Assembly: GCA_021772755.1 (NCBI GenBank)
Contig: JAJFLJ010000165.1
Location: 1-46,740, forward strand
DNA: 46,740 nucleotides
Reading direction: 5' to 3'
DNA from: Candidatus Sumerlaeota bacterium
GTDB lineage: Bacteria > Sumerlaeota > Sumerlaeia > SLMS01 > JAHLLQ01
Part shown: piece by piece, positions 33,965-43,408 of the stretch
How positions within the stretch are numbered: the stretch's first letter is position 1
How the letters are laid out: every line of letters begins with the position of its first letter
Program-made: the position numbers and the translations under genes
Notes under the pieces: model-generated
Databases searched by the model: none
What the model saw: only the letters and a program-made list of their open reading frames with translations
What the model was told of the DNA's origin: nothing

Positions 33965-36325
33965 CTATGCCTTGGTGCTCGCCGAGCGGCGGCTGTACTT
34001 GCCGCGGCCGCGGCGCATGTAGCCGTAGGCGCCGGGGGTCTTGTAGTAGCCGTACTGTCCGGAGCCGCGATAGTTTCGAATCTGGTTGTTGAAGACGATG
34101 CCGAGAGTGCGCGCCTTCATGGCGTTCAGACTCTGGACGGTGCGGCGGAAGATGTCGGTGCGGGTCTTGCCGAGGCTCGCCATGAGGCAGACGCCGTCGG
34201 TGCGCGTGGCGAGGACGTAGGAATCGGACATACCGTAGAGCGGGGGCGCGTCCATGATGATGTGGCGGTAGCGCTTTCTGAGTTCGGCGAGCGTGTCGGT
34301 CATCTTCACGCTCTCGAGCAGTTCGACGGGATTGGGTGCGTCGGGCCCGGCGGGGAGAATGTCGAGATTGGGAAGGGACTCGACGCCGGCGCTCGAGATG
34401 ACCTCGTCGAGGGTCTTCTGGCCGGTCAGCAGATCGGAAAGGCCGGGGCGGCGCTCGACGCCGAAGACGCGGTGCATGCTGGGGAGCTTGAGGTCGGAGT
34501 CGATCACGAGGGTCTTCTCGCCAAGACCGGCGAAGGAAATCGCGAGGTTGGCGCAGGCGGTGGTCTTTCCCTCGCCCGGCATGGAGGAGGTGATCATGAT
34601 GATCTGGGGGCTCTTTCCCGCCGTCGAGTACTGCAGGGAGGTGCGGATGAGGCGGAAGGCCTCGGCCTCGTTGGAGTAGGGGTCGAACTCCGTAATGAGA
34701 CGAACGCGGGAGCGGGCCTTGCCAGGGATGGGGTTCTTGAAGAAGCCGCCGAGGTAGGGAATGATGCCCAGGTTCGAGAGGCCGGTCTGGGTCTGGACCT
34801 GGCGGGGGTCGCGCATGGAGCGGTCGATCAGGTTGAGCCCGAGCGCCAGCAAACAGCCGAGGAATCCGCCGAGCATGCCGTGGACGATGAGGCTGCGCCC
34901 GACGTTGGGCTCGACGGGAAGACGCTGGGGAACCGCGTATTCCTCGATGGTGACCTGGTCGCTCTGGACGCTGGCGGTCACGTTGATCTGGCTGTATCCG
35001 GTGAGGAGCATTTCGTAGAGGCGGTTCTTCTCCTGGACGGCGCGCTCCTTGAACTTGTAGTCGATCATGGACTGACTGAGGTTTTCGAGTTTGGCCTGCG
35101 CGTCGAGGCGCTCGCGAATCAGGGCTTCGCGCTCGTTTTCCCAAAGGGTGATCCTGGCGTCGTAGCTGGCGCCGAAGTTCATGACCTTCGTCGTGATGAG
35201 GTCCTGAAGCGAGGTGATCCTGCGCTCGACCTGGAGGACGTCGGGATGCTCCGGGAAGTTCTCTGCGAGAAGGTTGGCGCGCTCGATCTGGAGGTTCTCG
35301 ATGGAGGAGCGAAGGGCGTTCACTTCCGGATCGCCCTCCAGGAGAAGCTCGCGGACCTCGGCGGGGGCCTCGTCGAAATTCGTGGACTTGCCGAGAGCGA
35401 TCTGGTCGCTGAGACCGAAGATCCGCTGCTGAAGCTGGCTGATCCGTCCGATGGTCAGCGACTGCTCCTGTTCGAGGAGCTGGAGTTCGGAGTCGCCGCC
35501 GGCCTTGAGGAGCGCCTCTTCGGCCTCCTGCAGCTTCTGCTCCGCCTCGTAGATCTGTTCGTTGTAGAATTCGCGGGCGTAGGAGTATGCCTTGTCGCGA
35601 TTGTGAACGATGCTGTTGCGGTACTGCTCGGCGAACGCGTTGGCGAGGCGTGCGGCTTCGCGCGTGTCGGGATGGCGGGCGACGATGTTGATGAGCTTGG
35701 TCTCGGGAACCTGGGAGACGCGGATTCTGGCGCGGGTGGCATTGATGCGGTTCTGTTCGGCGATCTCTTCGGGACGAAGCTTCACCGGCTCGTAGGGGAC
35801 GATGAGGTTGCGAAACTCGAAGCGCGCGTCGCGATAGAGGCGCTTGAGCGTCTGGATCGGGGTGGGCGCCTCCTCGGACTCCTGGCGGAGGAGTTCCGCC
35901 TCGGTCTGCTCGACGGTTTCCTGGGTTCCGTCGGAACCCAGGGCGTCGATGACCATCTGGGTGACTTCGGACCCGCGAATCAGTTCGAGCTGTGTGTTGA
36001 ACTCGTCCTGGGCGCTTACGGCGCGGCCGATCTCTCCGAACTCGACGACGCGGGTGGCGGTGGGCTCATAGCGAATCTGCGCGCGGGCGTGGTATATCTC
36101 CTTGGCGTTGCGGAGCTGCATGGCGGCGACGACGACGAAGAAGAGCGTGGTGCCGATGACCCACCAGCGGCGCTGCCAGAGGATGCCGGCGAACTGGACG
36201 AGTTCGGTGGCGCCGTCCTGCTCCTCCTCTTCCGCGGCACCGGGGTGGACGGGGAAGGGGCGGTCCGGCGCGAGAGTCGCCGGGGGAGTCTGGTCACCGT
36301 TGTATTTGGGCTCTTCGACGTTCAA
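33965..36325 (-). CDS. polysaccharide co-polymerase/tyrosine autokinase (Wzc type)
   Basis: This 786-residue inner-membrane protein joins a Wzz chain-length domain to a BY-kinase. Membrane helices lie near 54-71 and 478-500, with a long periplasmic coiled-coil part between them. The kinase has Walker A SSMPGEGKTT at 580-589, Walker A' LVIDSDLKLPSMHRVFG, and Walker B HIIMDAPP at 688-695. The tail (750-780) carries seven Tyr mixed with Gly and Arg, the autophosphorylation cluster. It controls polymer length and export with the Wza-type lipoprotein encoded 11 bp upstream. The TTG start at 36325 is supported by GAGGA upstream. Confidence 0.93.
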   Translation of the reverse strand: MNVEEPKYNGDQTPPATLAPDRPFPVHPGAAEEEEQDGATELVQFAGILWQRRWWVIGTTLFFVVVAAMQLRNAKEIYHARAQIRYEPTATRVVEFGEIGRAVSAQDEFNTQLELIRGSEVTQMVIDALGSDGTQETVEQTEAELLRQESEEAPTPIQTLKRLYRDARFEFRNLIVPYEPVKLRPEEIAEQNRINATRARIRVSQVPETKLINIVARHPDTREAARLANAFAEQYRNSIVHNRDKAYSYAREFYNEQIYEAEQKLQEAEEALLKAGGDSELQLLEQEQSLTIGRISQLQQRIFGLSDQIALGKSTNFDEAPAEVRELLLEGDPEVNALRSSIENLQIERANLLAENFPEHPDVLQVERRITSLQDLITTKVMNFGASYDARITLWENEREALIRERLDAQAKLENLSQSMIDYKFKERAVQEKNRLYEMLLTGYSQINVTASVQSDQVTIEEYAVPQRLPVEPNVGRSLIVHGMLGGFLGCLLALGLNLIDRSMRDPRQVQTQTGLSNLGIIPYLGGFFKNPIPGKARSRVRLITEFDPYSNEAEAFRLIRTSLQYSTAGKSPQIIMITSSMPGEGKTTACANLAISFAGLGEKTLVIDSDLKLPSMHRVFGVERRPGLSDLLTGQKTLDEVISSAGVESLPNLDILPAGPDAPNPVELLESVKMTDTLAELRKRYRHIIMDAPPLYGMSDSYVLATRTDGVCLMASLGKTRTDIFRRTVQSLNAMKARTLGIVFNNQIRNYRGSGQYGYYKTPGAYGYMRRGRGKYSRRSASTKA

Positions 36326-36336
36326 GCGGGTTCCTC

Positions 36337-37458
36337 TCAGGGGCCGACACTGGGCGAGTAGGTGTAGTTGGCTCCGGCGCGGATCGAGCCGCTGACGATC
36401 TGGTCCACCAGTTCGAGAATCTCGCCGTGGAGGGTCGTGTAGACGAAGATCTCGTCGCCGTCGCGAATGGTGAAATCGGGGCGCGAATGGCCGATCATCT
36501 TGCGGGCGTTCATGAAGTAGGAGACGTTCTGGCCGTCGGGATAGGTGCGCACGACTTCGATGCGCGGGTCCGCGGAGAGGCGGAGTCCGCCGCGCTCGGT
36601 GATGGCCTGGGCGACGGTGCGCAGACTCGGACCCAGGAACGTGATGCCGGGGGTGCGCACACGGCCCTGCATGTTGATGGTGCCGGCAGGAAGGACGTAG
36701 ACGATATCGTTCTGGCGGAGGGGCACGTTGTATTCGAGAACGCCGTTGAAGAGAAGGTCCTCGATGGGAATGACGATTTCCTCGCGGGGGACGATGCGGC
36801 CGTCCTCGGTGATGGCATCGACCATTTCCTCGAGGGTCATGGTGGCGGTCTGTTCCGCCGTGAGGCGTTCGCGGTAGATCTTGAGATAGCGGCCGGGCGC
36901 CGAGCCTCCGCTGCGGGCGGCGATGTTGAGGCCGCCGGCGGCGAAGATGACGTCGAGTACCGTGTCGCCGAAATTGAAGGGATAGGAGCCGGTAGTCCGG
37001 ACGGCGCCGAGAACGGTGACGGTATTGCGGGAGAATTCGCGGACGATGACCAGGGGCTGGGGGTCGCGCACGAACTCGCTGTAGGCGACGCGCAGGTCCT
37101 CCTGCAACTGGCCGGGGGTCTTCTTGTGAACCTGAACGGCTCCGATCAGGGGCAAGGTCAGGTAGGGCGAATCCGTGAGGGTGAAGGCAAGGCCCTCGCC
37201 GCCGGTGCTTGGCTGGAGAATGTCGGCGCGACCGAGAAGCTGGATGGAGATGACGTCGCCGGGCCCGAGGTAGTAGTCCTCGTGGCTGCCGAGCTGGACT
37301 TCGGCGCTGGTGATGAGGCGGTCGATTTCCTCGCGGTCGGCGGCATCGACGAAATCGATGGGGGGGCCGGCGATGACACTGGGGCGCTTGGGCCCGCAGC
37401 CGGCCAGCAGCAGGCCAGAGGCCGCGATTCCGAGCAGTACGATCGCAATGTGACGCAT
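36337..37458 (-). CDS. polysaccharide export outer-membrane lipoprotein (Wza type)
   Basis: This 373-residue lipoprotein has a lipobox LLAGC at residues 17-21. The poly-export motif YYLGPGDVISIQLLG near residue 60 is followed by two SLBB-like domains (VTVLGAVRTTGSYPFNF; MQGRVRTPGITFLGP, VAQAITERGG). Such proteins form the octameric outer-membrane channel for capsule or exopolysaccharide. The start at 37458 has GGAG 8 nt upstream; longer in-frame starts would bury the signal peptide. It lies 11 bp before the autokinase gene and works with it. Confidence 0.93.
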   Translation of the reverse strand: MRHIAIVLLGIAASGLLLAGCGPKRPSVIAGPPIDFVDAADREEIDRLITSAEVQLGSHEDYYLGPGDVISIQLLGRADILQPSTGGEGLAFTLTDSPYLTLPLIGAVQVHKKTPGQLQEDLRVAYSEFVRDPQPLVIVREFSRNTVTVLGAVRTTGSYPFNFGDTVLDVIFAAGGLNIAARSGGSAPGRYLKIYRERLTAEQTATMTLEEMVDAITEDGRIVPREEIVIPIEDLLFNGVLEYNVPLRQNDIVYVLPAGTINMQGRVRTPGITFLGPSLRTVAQAITERGGLRLSADPRIEVVRTYPDGQNVSYFMNARKMIGHSRPDFTIRDGDEIFVYTTLHGEILELVDQIVSGSIRAGANYTYSPSVGP

Positions 37459-37483
37459 CAACGGTCTCCGGTCGCGGGGTGGT

Positions 37484-38992
37484 TCATCGGCGCCTCTTCG
37501 CCCATGTCGTGACAAAGAGCGCACCGGGGCAAAGCAGGATCGCAAGCAGAGTCAGGAAGGCAAAGCCGAGCATCGGGATCCGGAGCGGGAATTCGACTCC
37601 GGAATGGAGGCAAATGCCCACGAGTCCGGCGAGCGCGGCGCGGGGGAGAATCCGCTCGGACCACTCGAAATGCTCTCTGCGGGCGCTGAAGTCGCCTCTC
37701 AGCCTCCAAAGGAACCATCCGGCGGCGGCGGCGGCTAGCAGTGCCGCCGGAACGCCCAGTTCCGCGAAGCACTGGATATAGTCGTTGTGGGAATTGATGG
37801 AGGCCTTTTGCGTGGAGATCTCGGCGAATCTGCCAAGGGCCCCCTGAGCGCCGGCAGGACCAAGGCCCGTGAAGGGAACTTCGGCAAGTCCCTTGAGCGT
37901 GGCGCGCCACATGTCGAACCGTCCGGCGTCCTTGACGGAAATCCAGGGCCTGTCGGAACCCGCGCGGTTCAGAAACCCCTGAACCGCATCGGCGGAATCG
38001 ACGAGAATGACGAGTGCTCCGACGGCGATGATGCCCAGAGAGCCTGCGAGAACCAGGTTGCGGGCGAGCAGACGGCTGTTGCCGCGAAAGTCGAATTCCT
38101 TGCTGCGGCCCCAGACCTCCACCAGAATCCAGAGGGAGAGTGTGCCGCCTCCGAAGAGGAGGGAGGCGCGGGAGAAACACGTCATCCAGGCGACGAGGGC
38201 GACGGCTCCCAGCCCGAAGAGCAGCAGGAGCGGGTTGGAACCGCCGGCGATGTCGGTTCCCAGGGAGCGAGAGACGCGGCTCCAGACCACGATGGCGGCG
38301 AAGTAGACCGGCAGGAGCATGACGATGAGGGCTGCCGTGTGGTTGGGGTTGAAGAGAGCGCCGTTGGTTCGTCCCTTGCCGACGAGCCAGTCGACGAATC
38401 CGAGCGCACCCTCTCCCAGCAGAACGAGAGAGAGAATGACGATAAGTTGAATGGTGCGCTTTCGCCGCGAGGCAAGTGTCAGTACGCCGAGAAAGAAGCA
38501 GATGGATGCGATCAGCTGATGCCAGGAGTGCACGCCCGGGAGCGGGGAAACGGCGAGAGGAACGGATGCGGGGAACTCGATTCCTGTCGCCTGAAAGGCG
38601 TCGCGGGCCGCAGCCCAGGGGGGGCTTGCCGCAGTGACCAGCCCCGCCGGCAGGGGAACGAGCATGATTCCCCACCAGATGGCGGGAACGCAGGCGAGCG
38701 CGAGGAGCGGGGCGATCATGCGCATCTGCGGTCCTTCCCAGCGGCCGGCCGACCACGAAAGAAGTCCATAGATCCCGAGCAGCCCGCAGAGAAACCAGGC
38801 GCCTCCCCGCCAGATGTTCGGAAGCGCGTAGCCTTCGCTGAGAAAGCCGCCAAGAAAGACGATCGCGATGACGAAGAGCGCGAAGCGGTCGGCCCACTTC
38901 TGCCTCCACGACGCGATCGCGGGAATCGCGTAGCGGTCCGAGAAGCGTTCGACTTCGAGTTCCTCGTCGAGGAGGTCGGTTGCGTCCGTCAC
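37484..38992 (-). CDS. O-antigen ligase/polymerase family membrane protein (Wzy/WaaL)
   Basis: This 502-residue protein has about 12 membrane helices and the O-antigen-ligase domain. A periplasmic loop carries FNPNHTAALIVMLLPVYFAAIV and GLGPAGAQGALGRF, and SINSHNDYIQCFAELG is the typical Wzy_C histidine block. It polymerises or ligates lipid-linked glycan repeats at the periplasmic face. The start is GTG 38992, with GAGGAG upstream and a 4-bp overlap (GTGA) with the TPR protein gene. A longer frame reaching 39583 is antisense noise. Confidence 0.9.
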   Translation of the reverse strand: MTDATDLLDEELEVERFSDRYAIPAIASWRQKWADRFALFVIAIVFLGGFLSEGYALPNIWRGGAWFLCGLLGIYGLLSWSAGRWEGPQMRMIAPLLALACVPAIWWGIMLVPLPAGLVTAASPPWAAARDAFQATGIEFPASVPLAVSPLPGVHSWHQLIASICFFLGVLTLASRRKRTIQLIVILSLVLLGEGALGFVDWLVGKGRTNGALFNPNHTAALIVMLLPVYFAAIVVWSRVSRSLGTDIAGGSNPLLLLFGLGAVALVAWMTCFSRASLLFGGGTLSLWILVEVWGRSKEFDFRGNSRLLARNLVLAGSLGIIAVGALVILVDSADAVQGFLNRAGSDRPWISVKDAGRFDMWRATLKGLAEVPFTGLGPAGAQGALGRFAEISTQKASINSHNDYIQCFAELGVPAALLAAAAAGWFLWRLRGDFSARREHFEWSERILPRAALAGLVGICLHSGVEFPLRIPMLGFAFLTLLAILLCPGALFVTTWAKRRR

Positions 38993-40317
38993 GGAAGCTC
39001 CTCCTCTGCGGGTGGAACGGCGGCCTCTTCGGTCGTCGCGTCTTCGGGCGGAGCATCGCCGGAGAGCACGATGGATATCCCATCGACGATGAGCTCGTCC
39101 GCCTTCATGGCGGTGGAGGTGGTCTTCGGGTCCCAGGCGATGGTCAGTGTCACCAGATTCGGTTCGTCGGATTCGGGAATTCGCACCGAGAGATCGAAGG
39201 GCGTGGTGCCGGTCACTTCGGTATGCTGGCCGTTGATGTTCCGTTCGCCGACACGGGCGACAAGAGAGACGCGCGCATAGCGGGTGGAAGATGGAACAAG
39301 GTGCATCGTGACGGTGAACCCGTCGCCCGCATCGGCGATGAAGCGGTAGCATGGCCACCGGACCTCGCTGCGCATATAGCGCGGAAGGGCGAGACGCAGA
39401 TGCCCGTCCGTCGCGATGGCGGGGGACGATCCCCGCTGCTCCCAGGTCGTCGCGGCTTCGCTGCGGGCGAGTCTCAACCACCCCATGGGGAACGCGGTGG
39501 GAAAGGCGGGCTGTTGGAGATTCGGATTCTCGACGAGAATCCGTCCGCCGACGAGACGCAGGCCAGGCCGGTCGATGTTCCATGTCTCGCCCAACAGCGT
39601 CGCTTCGAGGGGGCGCATGAGCAGCGGGGCGAGCTGCTGGCGAACGAGCGGCGACTCGAGGTCCTCGACGCTGAGGCGGCGAACCAGCCCGGCGATGGTC
39701 TCGCGACGTTCCTTCGCGAAGACACCGATCACGACCTGGCGCTGCTCGGTGGTGAGACGATCGAAGAAGACGGCGCCGAGGACCTCGTCGGTGGAGTAGC
39801 CGTTGCGCAGGAGTTCCGCGATGGCCTCAACGGCTTCGGGGCCGCCGAGCTTCGCGATCCGCGTGGCGGTGCGAAGCCCGCGGTCCTCCTCGCCGAGCAT
39901 CTTCCAGAGCATGATGGATTCGAGGCGCTCGCGGGGATAGACGGGGTCGAGGGCGTCGGAATGGAGAAGAGCCTCGCGGGCCTCCGGGCGGCGGTTTTCG
40001 AGAAGGCGGACGCGGGCGAGAGTCATCCATGCGCGGGAGTACTGCGGCTCGTAGAGCAGCGCCTGGCGGACGTCCTCCTCGGCGCGGTCGAGTTCGGGGG
40101 GAAAGACGTTGTCGGCGAATTCCTCTGCGCGGCGAACGAGATGGGCCGGCGCGGGAGGGGGCTGTTCGATGTCGAAGAGGATTTCGGAGCTCGAGGCCGC
40201 AGCGTACCAGATGCGGTGGGACGCGTATCTCCCGAAGGACACGAGTGCCCAGGACGCGATCAGCAGGGTGCCGGCCGTCGCGGCGATCAGTCGGACTTTC
40301 CGGTTAGCGGTCGGCAT
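38989..40317 (-). CDS. membrane-anchored TPR protein of the polysaccharide locus
   Basis: This 442-residue protein has one N-terminal membrane helix (LIAATAGTLLIASWALVSFG), so most of it is probably periplasmic. Residues 60-240 are helical with TPR-like repeats (VRQALLYEPQYSRAWMTLARV, AREALLHSDALDPVYPRERL). A beta-rich C-terminal part looks like a carbohydrate-binding or jelly-roll domain, and the end is an acidic Pro/Glu tail. It overlaps the ligase gene by 4 bp, which points to a joint role in polymer assembly. The start may instead be GTG 40338; neither has a clear ribosome site. Function is inferred from context only. Confidence 0.75.
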   Translation of the reverse strand: MPTANRKVRLIAATAGTLLIASWALVSFGRYASHRIWYAAASSSEILFDIEQPPPAPAHLVRRAEEFADNVFPPELDRAEEDVRQALLYEPQYSRAWMTLARVRLLENRRPEAREALLHSDALDPVYPRERLESIMLWKMLGEEDRGLRTATRIAKLGGPEAVEAIAELLRNGYSTDEVLGAVFFDRLTTEQRQVVIGVFAKERRETIAGLVRRLSVEDLESPLVRQQLAPLLMRPLEATLLGETWNIDRPGLRLVGGRILVENPNLQQPAFPTAFPMGWLRLARSEAATTWEQRGSSPAIATDGHLRLALPRYMRSEVRWPCYRFIADAGDGFTVTMHLVPSSTRYARVSLVARVGERNINGQHTEVTGTTPFDLSVRIPESDEPNLVTLTIAWDPKTTSTAMKADELIVDGISIVLSGDAPPEDATTEEAAVPPAEEELP

Positions 40318-40396
40318 GGCGCGGCGCGGGACGTTCACCGCGTGAATGGGATTCGAACATCATGGGATGCAGGGAAGTGATGCTGGGCGGTGCAGG

Positions 40397-41695
40397 TCAA
40401 TCCAGATGAGCCGCTGCGGCGCCGGAGTCGCGGACGCGGGCGGCCATCGGCGCCTCGTGGGCGAGACTGCGGTTGCGAAGACCATCTTCCACTCCGACTT
40501 CGTAGAGGAATCGCGCGAGTTCGGCGGTCACGGATTCGCGGTCGCAATTGCGCTCGAACCATTCGCGGCCGTTGGCGCCAAGGCGGGCGCACTCCGCCGG
40601 ATCGTCGGCGAGACGGCGCACCGCGGCGACGAAATCCGCGGTGGATTCGGGATCGACGCGGATTCCGCACTGCGCCTCCCGCAAGACCTTCGCGATGGTG
40701 TTGTTCTCGCTGCCGACGTAGATCATCGCCTGGCCGGCGGCCATGATGCCGTAGAGCTTGCTGGGGACCAGAAGGCCGTCGAAGCGCGGATCGAGGGTGA
40801 TGAGCTGGGCGGAGGGCGCGGAGAGCGACTCGGCGAGGGATTCGCGCTTCTGGTAGGGAAGAAACTCCGTGGTCCTCCTGCAGGCGGAGAGCTTGGCGCG
40901 CAGTTCGCCTTCGCGCTGGCCGGAGCCCACGAAGAGGAAGCGGAAGCGGTCGTCGCCGGAGAGGGTTTCGATGCCCTCGATCACGGCGCGAAAGGTATGG
41001 CAGAAACCCATGTTGCCGGAATACATGAGGGTAAACGCGTCGGGATCGACATGCCGCCTGCGAAAGGCGTTCTCTTCGGGGGGAAGGGGACGGATGAGTT
41101 CGCCGCAGGACCAGCTGGAGAAGACCTCGAAGCGCTTTTCCGGCACTCCCTTGCGGATCAGGACGCTCTTCATGTCGTCGCCGAGGACGACGATACGGTT
41201 CGCGGTGAGGTAGCTGACCCGGCCAAGGAGCGCCCACGTGCGGCGCACGATGCTGGTGGAGCCGAGCAGGCCGGCCTTGTGGGCGATGTCGGGATAGATG
41301 TCCATGACCCAGTAGACGAAGCGGCTGCGGCGGACGATGCGCAGCCATGTGCCCAGCAGCGAGATCATGGGGGGCGAGGTGAGGGTGACGACGACGTCGG
41401 GACGTTCGAGGCGGTGGACCTCGATGAAGGCGCGCCAGTAGAAGGAGAGATACTCGCGGATTCTGTCGCGGAACCGCTTCCGGCTTCCGGCGGTAATGGG
41501 GACACGGTGGACGTGAACGCCATTGACCGTTTCGGCGGGCTCGAGCCGGAGATCGCGGCCGTCGTACAGGCGGTTGCCGCAGAGCACGTGCACCTCGTGG
41601 CCGTTGGCGACGAGGGTTTCGCAGAGGTCCGCCATCTGCTGCGCGGTGGCGGCGAAGTCGGGCAGGTAGTACTGGTTGATGAACAGGAAGCGCAT
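40397..41695 (-). CDS. glycosyltransferase family 4 (WbuB/WcaI-like)
   Basis: This 432-residue GT-B enzyme has the N-terminal acceptor loop INQYYLPDFAATAQQMADLCE, the strand RPDVVVTLTSPPMISLLG typical of WbuB/WcaI-like enzymes, and YSGNMGFCHTF at the start of the nucleotide-sugar domain. The C-terminal part has LVPSKLYGIMAAGQAMIYVG followed by an acidic and Cys-containing NTIAKVLREAQCGI. It adds a sugar to the lipid-linked repeat unit at the cytoplasmic side. It is probably the first gene of the leftward polysaccharide operon, 79 bp before the TPR gene. Confidence 0.9.
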   Translation of the reverse strand: MRFLFINQYYLPDFAATAQQMADLCETLVANGHEVHVLCGNRLYDGRDLRLEPAETVNGVHVHRVPITAGSRKRFRDRIREYLSFYWRAFIEVHRLERPDVVVTLTSPPMISLLGTWLRIVRRSRFVYWVMDIYPDIAHKAGLLGSTSIVRRTWALLGRVSYLTANRIVVLGDDMKSVLIRKGVPEKRFEVFSSWSCGELIRPLPPEENAFRRRHVDPDAFTLMYSGNMGFCHTFRAVIEGIETLSGDDRFRFLFVGSGQREGELRAKLSACRRTTEFLPYQKRESLAESLSAPSAQLITLDPRFDGLLVPSKLYGIMAAGQAMIYVGSENNTIAKVLREAQCGIRVDPESTADFVAAVRRLADDPAECARLGANGREWFERNCDRESVTAELARFLYEVGVEDGLRNRSLAHEAPMAARVRDSGAAAAHLD

Positions 41696-41867
41696 CGTGT
41701 TGCCCGGGTGCCCGGATTCTCTCGACCGACGAATTCCGAACCCGCCCAGGACGGAGCCCGTCTGTCAGTGCCTCGTTCGTATGGAACCACCTTGCCTGCC
41801 GCTGCCCGGGTCGCAATGCCAAACTCAGGCGCATCAGTGCGGAATCGCTCCAATAGCGGCACGAAAA

Positions 41868-41891
41868 CAGGCCCGGCGGAAGCCGGGCCTG
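41868..41891 (-). terminator. rho-independent terminator after the HPF-sigma gene
   Basis: On the minus strand a perfect 10-bp stem (CAGGCCCGGC, GCCGGGCCTG) with a 4-nt loop is followed by TTTT. It lies 25 bp beyond the stop at 41917 and separates that gene from the polysaccharide operon. The rest of the gap 41696-41916 shows nothing else distinct. Confidence 0.85.
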
Positions 41892-41916
41892 CTGGATTCG
41901 CCTGGGTGCCGGGGCG

Positions 41917-42990
41917 TCAGCCCACGCCCGCGACGGGACGTTCCTTTTCCCGCCGCCCGGCGAGGCTCTCGCGAAGAGACTCGATGCAGGCCTGGATGTC
42001 GGCCTGCACTTTCTCGCCATCGCGGTTCTGCATCATGGCGATCTCGTAGATTTCGAAGCCCTCGACGCGATTGAGGAAGAAGGCCGAGCGGGCCTTGGAG
42101 TGGAATCCGGAGAGCATCTTGAGAATCAGGCGGTGCTGCTCCATGTCGGACATGGTGACTTCGGGGTCGTGGGCGTGTTCGTCGGCGAGGACGTCCTCCA
42201 TGAGGAGGGCGGAGAAGGGCTGGTAGTATTCGCGCTCCTCGCGCTCGGTGCCGTCGATCCCCCAGCGCTCGTCCTCGGGGGCGAAGTCCTCGAGGGAAAT
42301 CTTGCGGAGGTCTGGCGGGCAGTAGCGGGCGGACTCGGCCTCGAGGATTTCGTGCATCTGGTTGAAGAGTCGGAATTCGAGGGCTTCGGGATCGAGGAGG
42401 GATTCCGCGCCGCCATCGATGACCTGGACGATGGCCTGGTCGACGAGGTCGTCGGGCTGGAGATAGCCCTCGCGGATTTCGCCGGCGACCTCGGCGACGC
42501 GGATCTGCTCGCGGGCGTGGGCGTAGAGGGAGGCGAGAATGGGGCGCAGACGGGCAAAGACGGGGCTGGAGTCGGGCGTCTTGGCGTGCCCGTTGAGCTT
42601 GGCCGCCTTCGGCGCGACATCCGCGGCGAAGAGCTTGAAGGCCTCCTTCTGGTCGGCACGCCGACGGCGCAGCGTTTCCTTGCGCACCTTGGCGATGGAA
42701 CGGGGGAGTTCGCGCTTCATCGCCTTTTCCGCGTCGAGGGCCAGTTCGGAGATGTCGCTGCCGTCCTTCTGGACGATGATGCTGTGATCGGGAATCCGAA
42801 TGCTCAGGGTGAGATGATAGAGGGGCAGTTCGCTGCCGCCGTCCTTCGTCAGCCGGGACCGCAGGATCAGCGTCCCGGTGTGGTGTCGACCGAGCCGCCG
42901 CTTGAGCTGGGGAAGAAAGCGTTCGAGGTGGTACTGAACGGTGCGGCGTTCCTTGGAAGAGAGGCCCGGTGTGGCGAGAATCAGTTTCAT
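41917..42990 (-). CDS. ribosome-hibernation (HPF/S30AE-like) and sigma-70-like fusion protein
   Basis: This 357-residue soluble protein joins two domain types. Residues 40-105 match the S30AE/HPF fold that sits in the ribosome decoding site during dormancy (LYHLTLSIRIPDHSIIVQ, DISELALDAEKAMKRELPR). Residues 150-222 resemble sigma-70 region 2 (YLQPDDLVDQAIVQVID), and 283-345 resemble region 4 (LSGFHSKARSAFFLNRVEG, FEIYEIAMMQ, VQADIQACIESLRESL). ATG 42990 is preceded by AGGA. It stands alone, with its own terminator. It could link translational dormancy to transcription, or be a repurposed sigma scaffold. The domains are assigned from pattern only. Confidence 0.7.
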   Translation of the reverse strand: MKLILATPGLSSKERRTVQYHLERFLPQLKRRLGRHHTGTLILRSRLTKDGGSELPLYHLTLSIRIPDHSIIVQKDGSDISELALDAEKAMKRELPRSIAKVRKETLRRRRADQKEAFKLFAADVAPKAAKLNGHAKTPDSSPVFARLRPILASLYAHAREQIRVAEVAGEIREGYLQPDDLVDQAIVQVIDGGAESLLDPEALEFRLFNQMHEILEAESARYCPPDLRKISLEDFAPEDERWGIDGTEREEREYYQPFSALLMEDVLADEHAHDPEVTMSDMEQHRLILKMLSGFHSKARSAFFLNRVEGFEIYEIAMMQNRDGEKVQADIQACIESLRESLAGRREKERPVAGVG

Positions 42991-43125
42991 TGCTCGTCCT
43001 TTGTCTTCGGTTTTGCGCCGTTTTCCGCGCGAAACGCCCTTTCCGATCGCTCGCGCCCTGGAAATGCACGCGCCTTCCGATGCCATGCGAAGGCACCGGA
43101 GCGCAAAGAGAATCCGGTTTTCGCG

Positions 43126-43251
43126 AATTCCGGGCTGCGGACGCGCGATTCCGGTTGCGAACGAACGGGCACCGGCGCTTTGATCGACAATGGCGCAGAC
43201 CTGGCGGAGGAGCGGGTGACGCGTCGGGAGTGGTGAGTGGCGAGGGCGGAA
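43126..43251. repeat. degenerate heptanucleotide array (third locus)
   Basis: The 418-bp gap 42991-43408 has no gene. About 18 loosely related 7-bp units run through 43126-43251, for example AATTCCG and GATTCCG, GGCGGAG and GGCGGAA, TGGTGAG and TGGCGAG. The last units are close to the reverse complement of the CCACTCA units in mosaic A. The rest of the gap presumably holds the divergent promoters, which I could not place. Confidence 0.55.
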
Positions 43252-43408
43252 TCGTTGCTGCCAGTCACTGCGGCCCGAAACGCATCCGGTCACCGGGAAT
43301 CATCCAACCCCTCTGTGGAGTCGGGCGAGGGGGCAAATGGCCCTCGACACCGCCGTAGAGCACGCCGATTCTGTACGCGATGAAGGTTGGTCGTGCGCGG
43401 AGGGAATC

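Noticed and set aside
34262-36361. A 699-codon plus-strand frame opposite the tyrosine autokinase
   Set aside because: The autokinase frame has Walker motifs and the Tyr tail; this frame has no motif.
41917-42990. Two separate genes (HPF and sigma factor) instead of a fusion
   Set aside because: There is no stop, no internal ribosome site and no start near the junction; one frame covers both parts.
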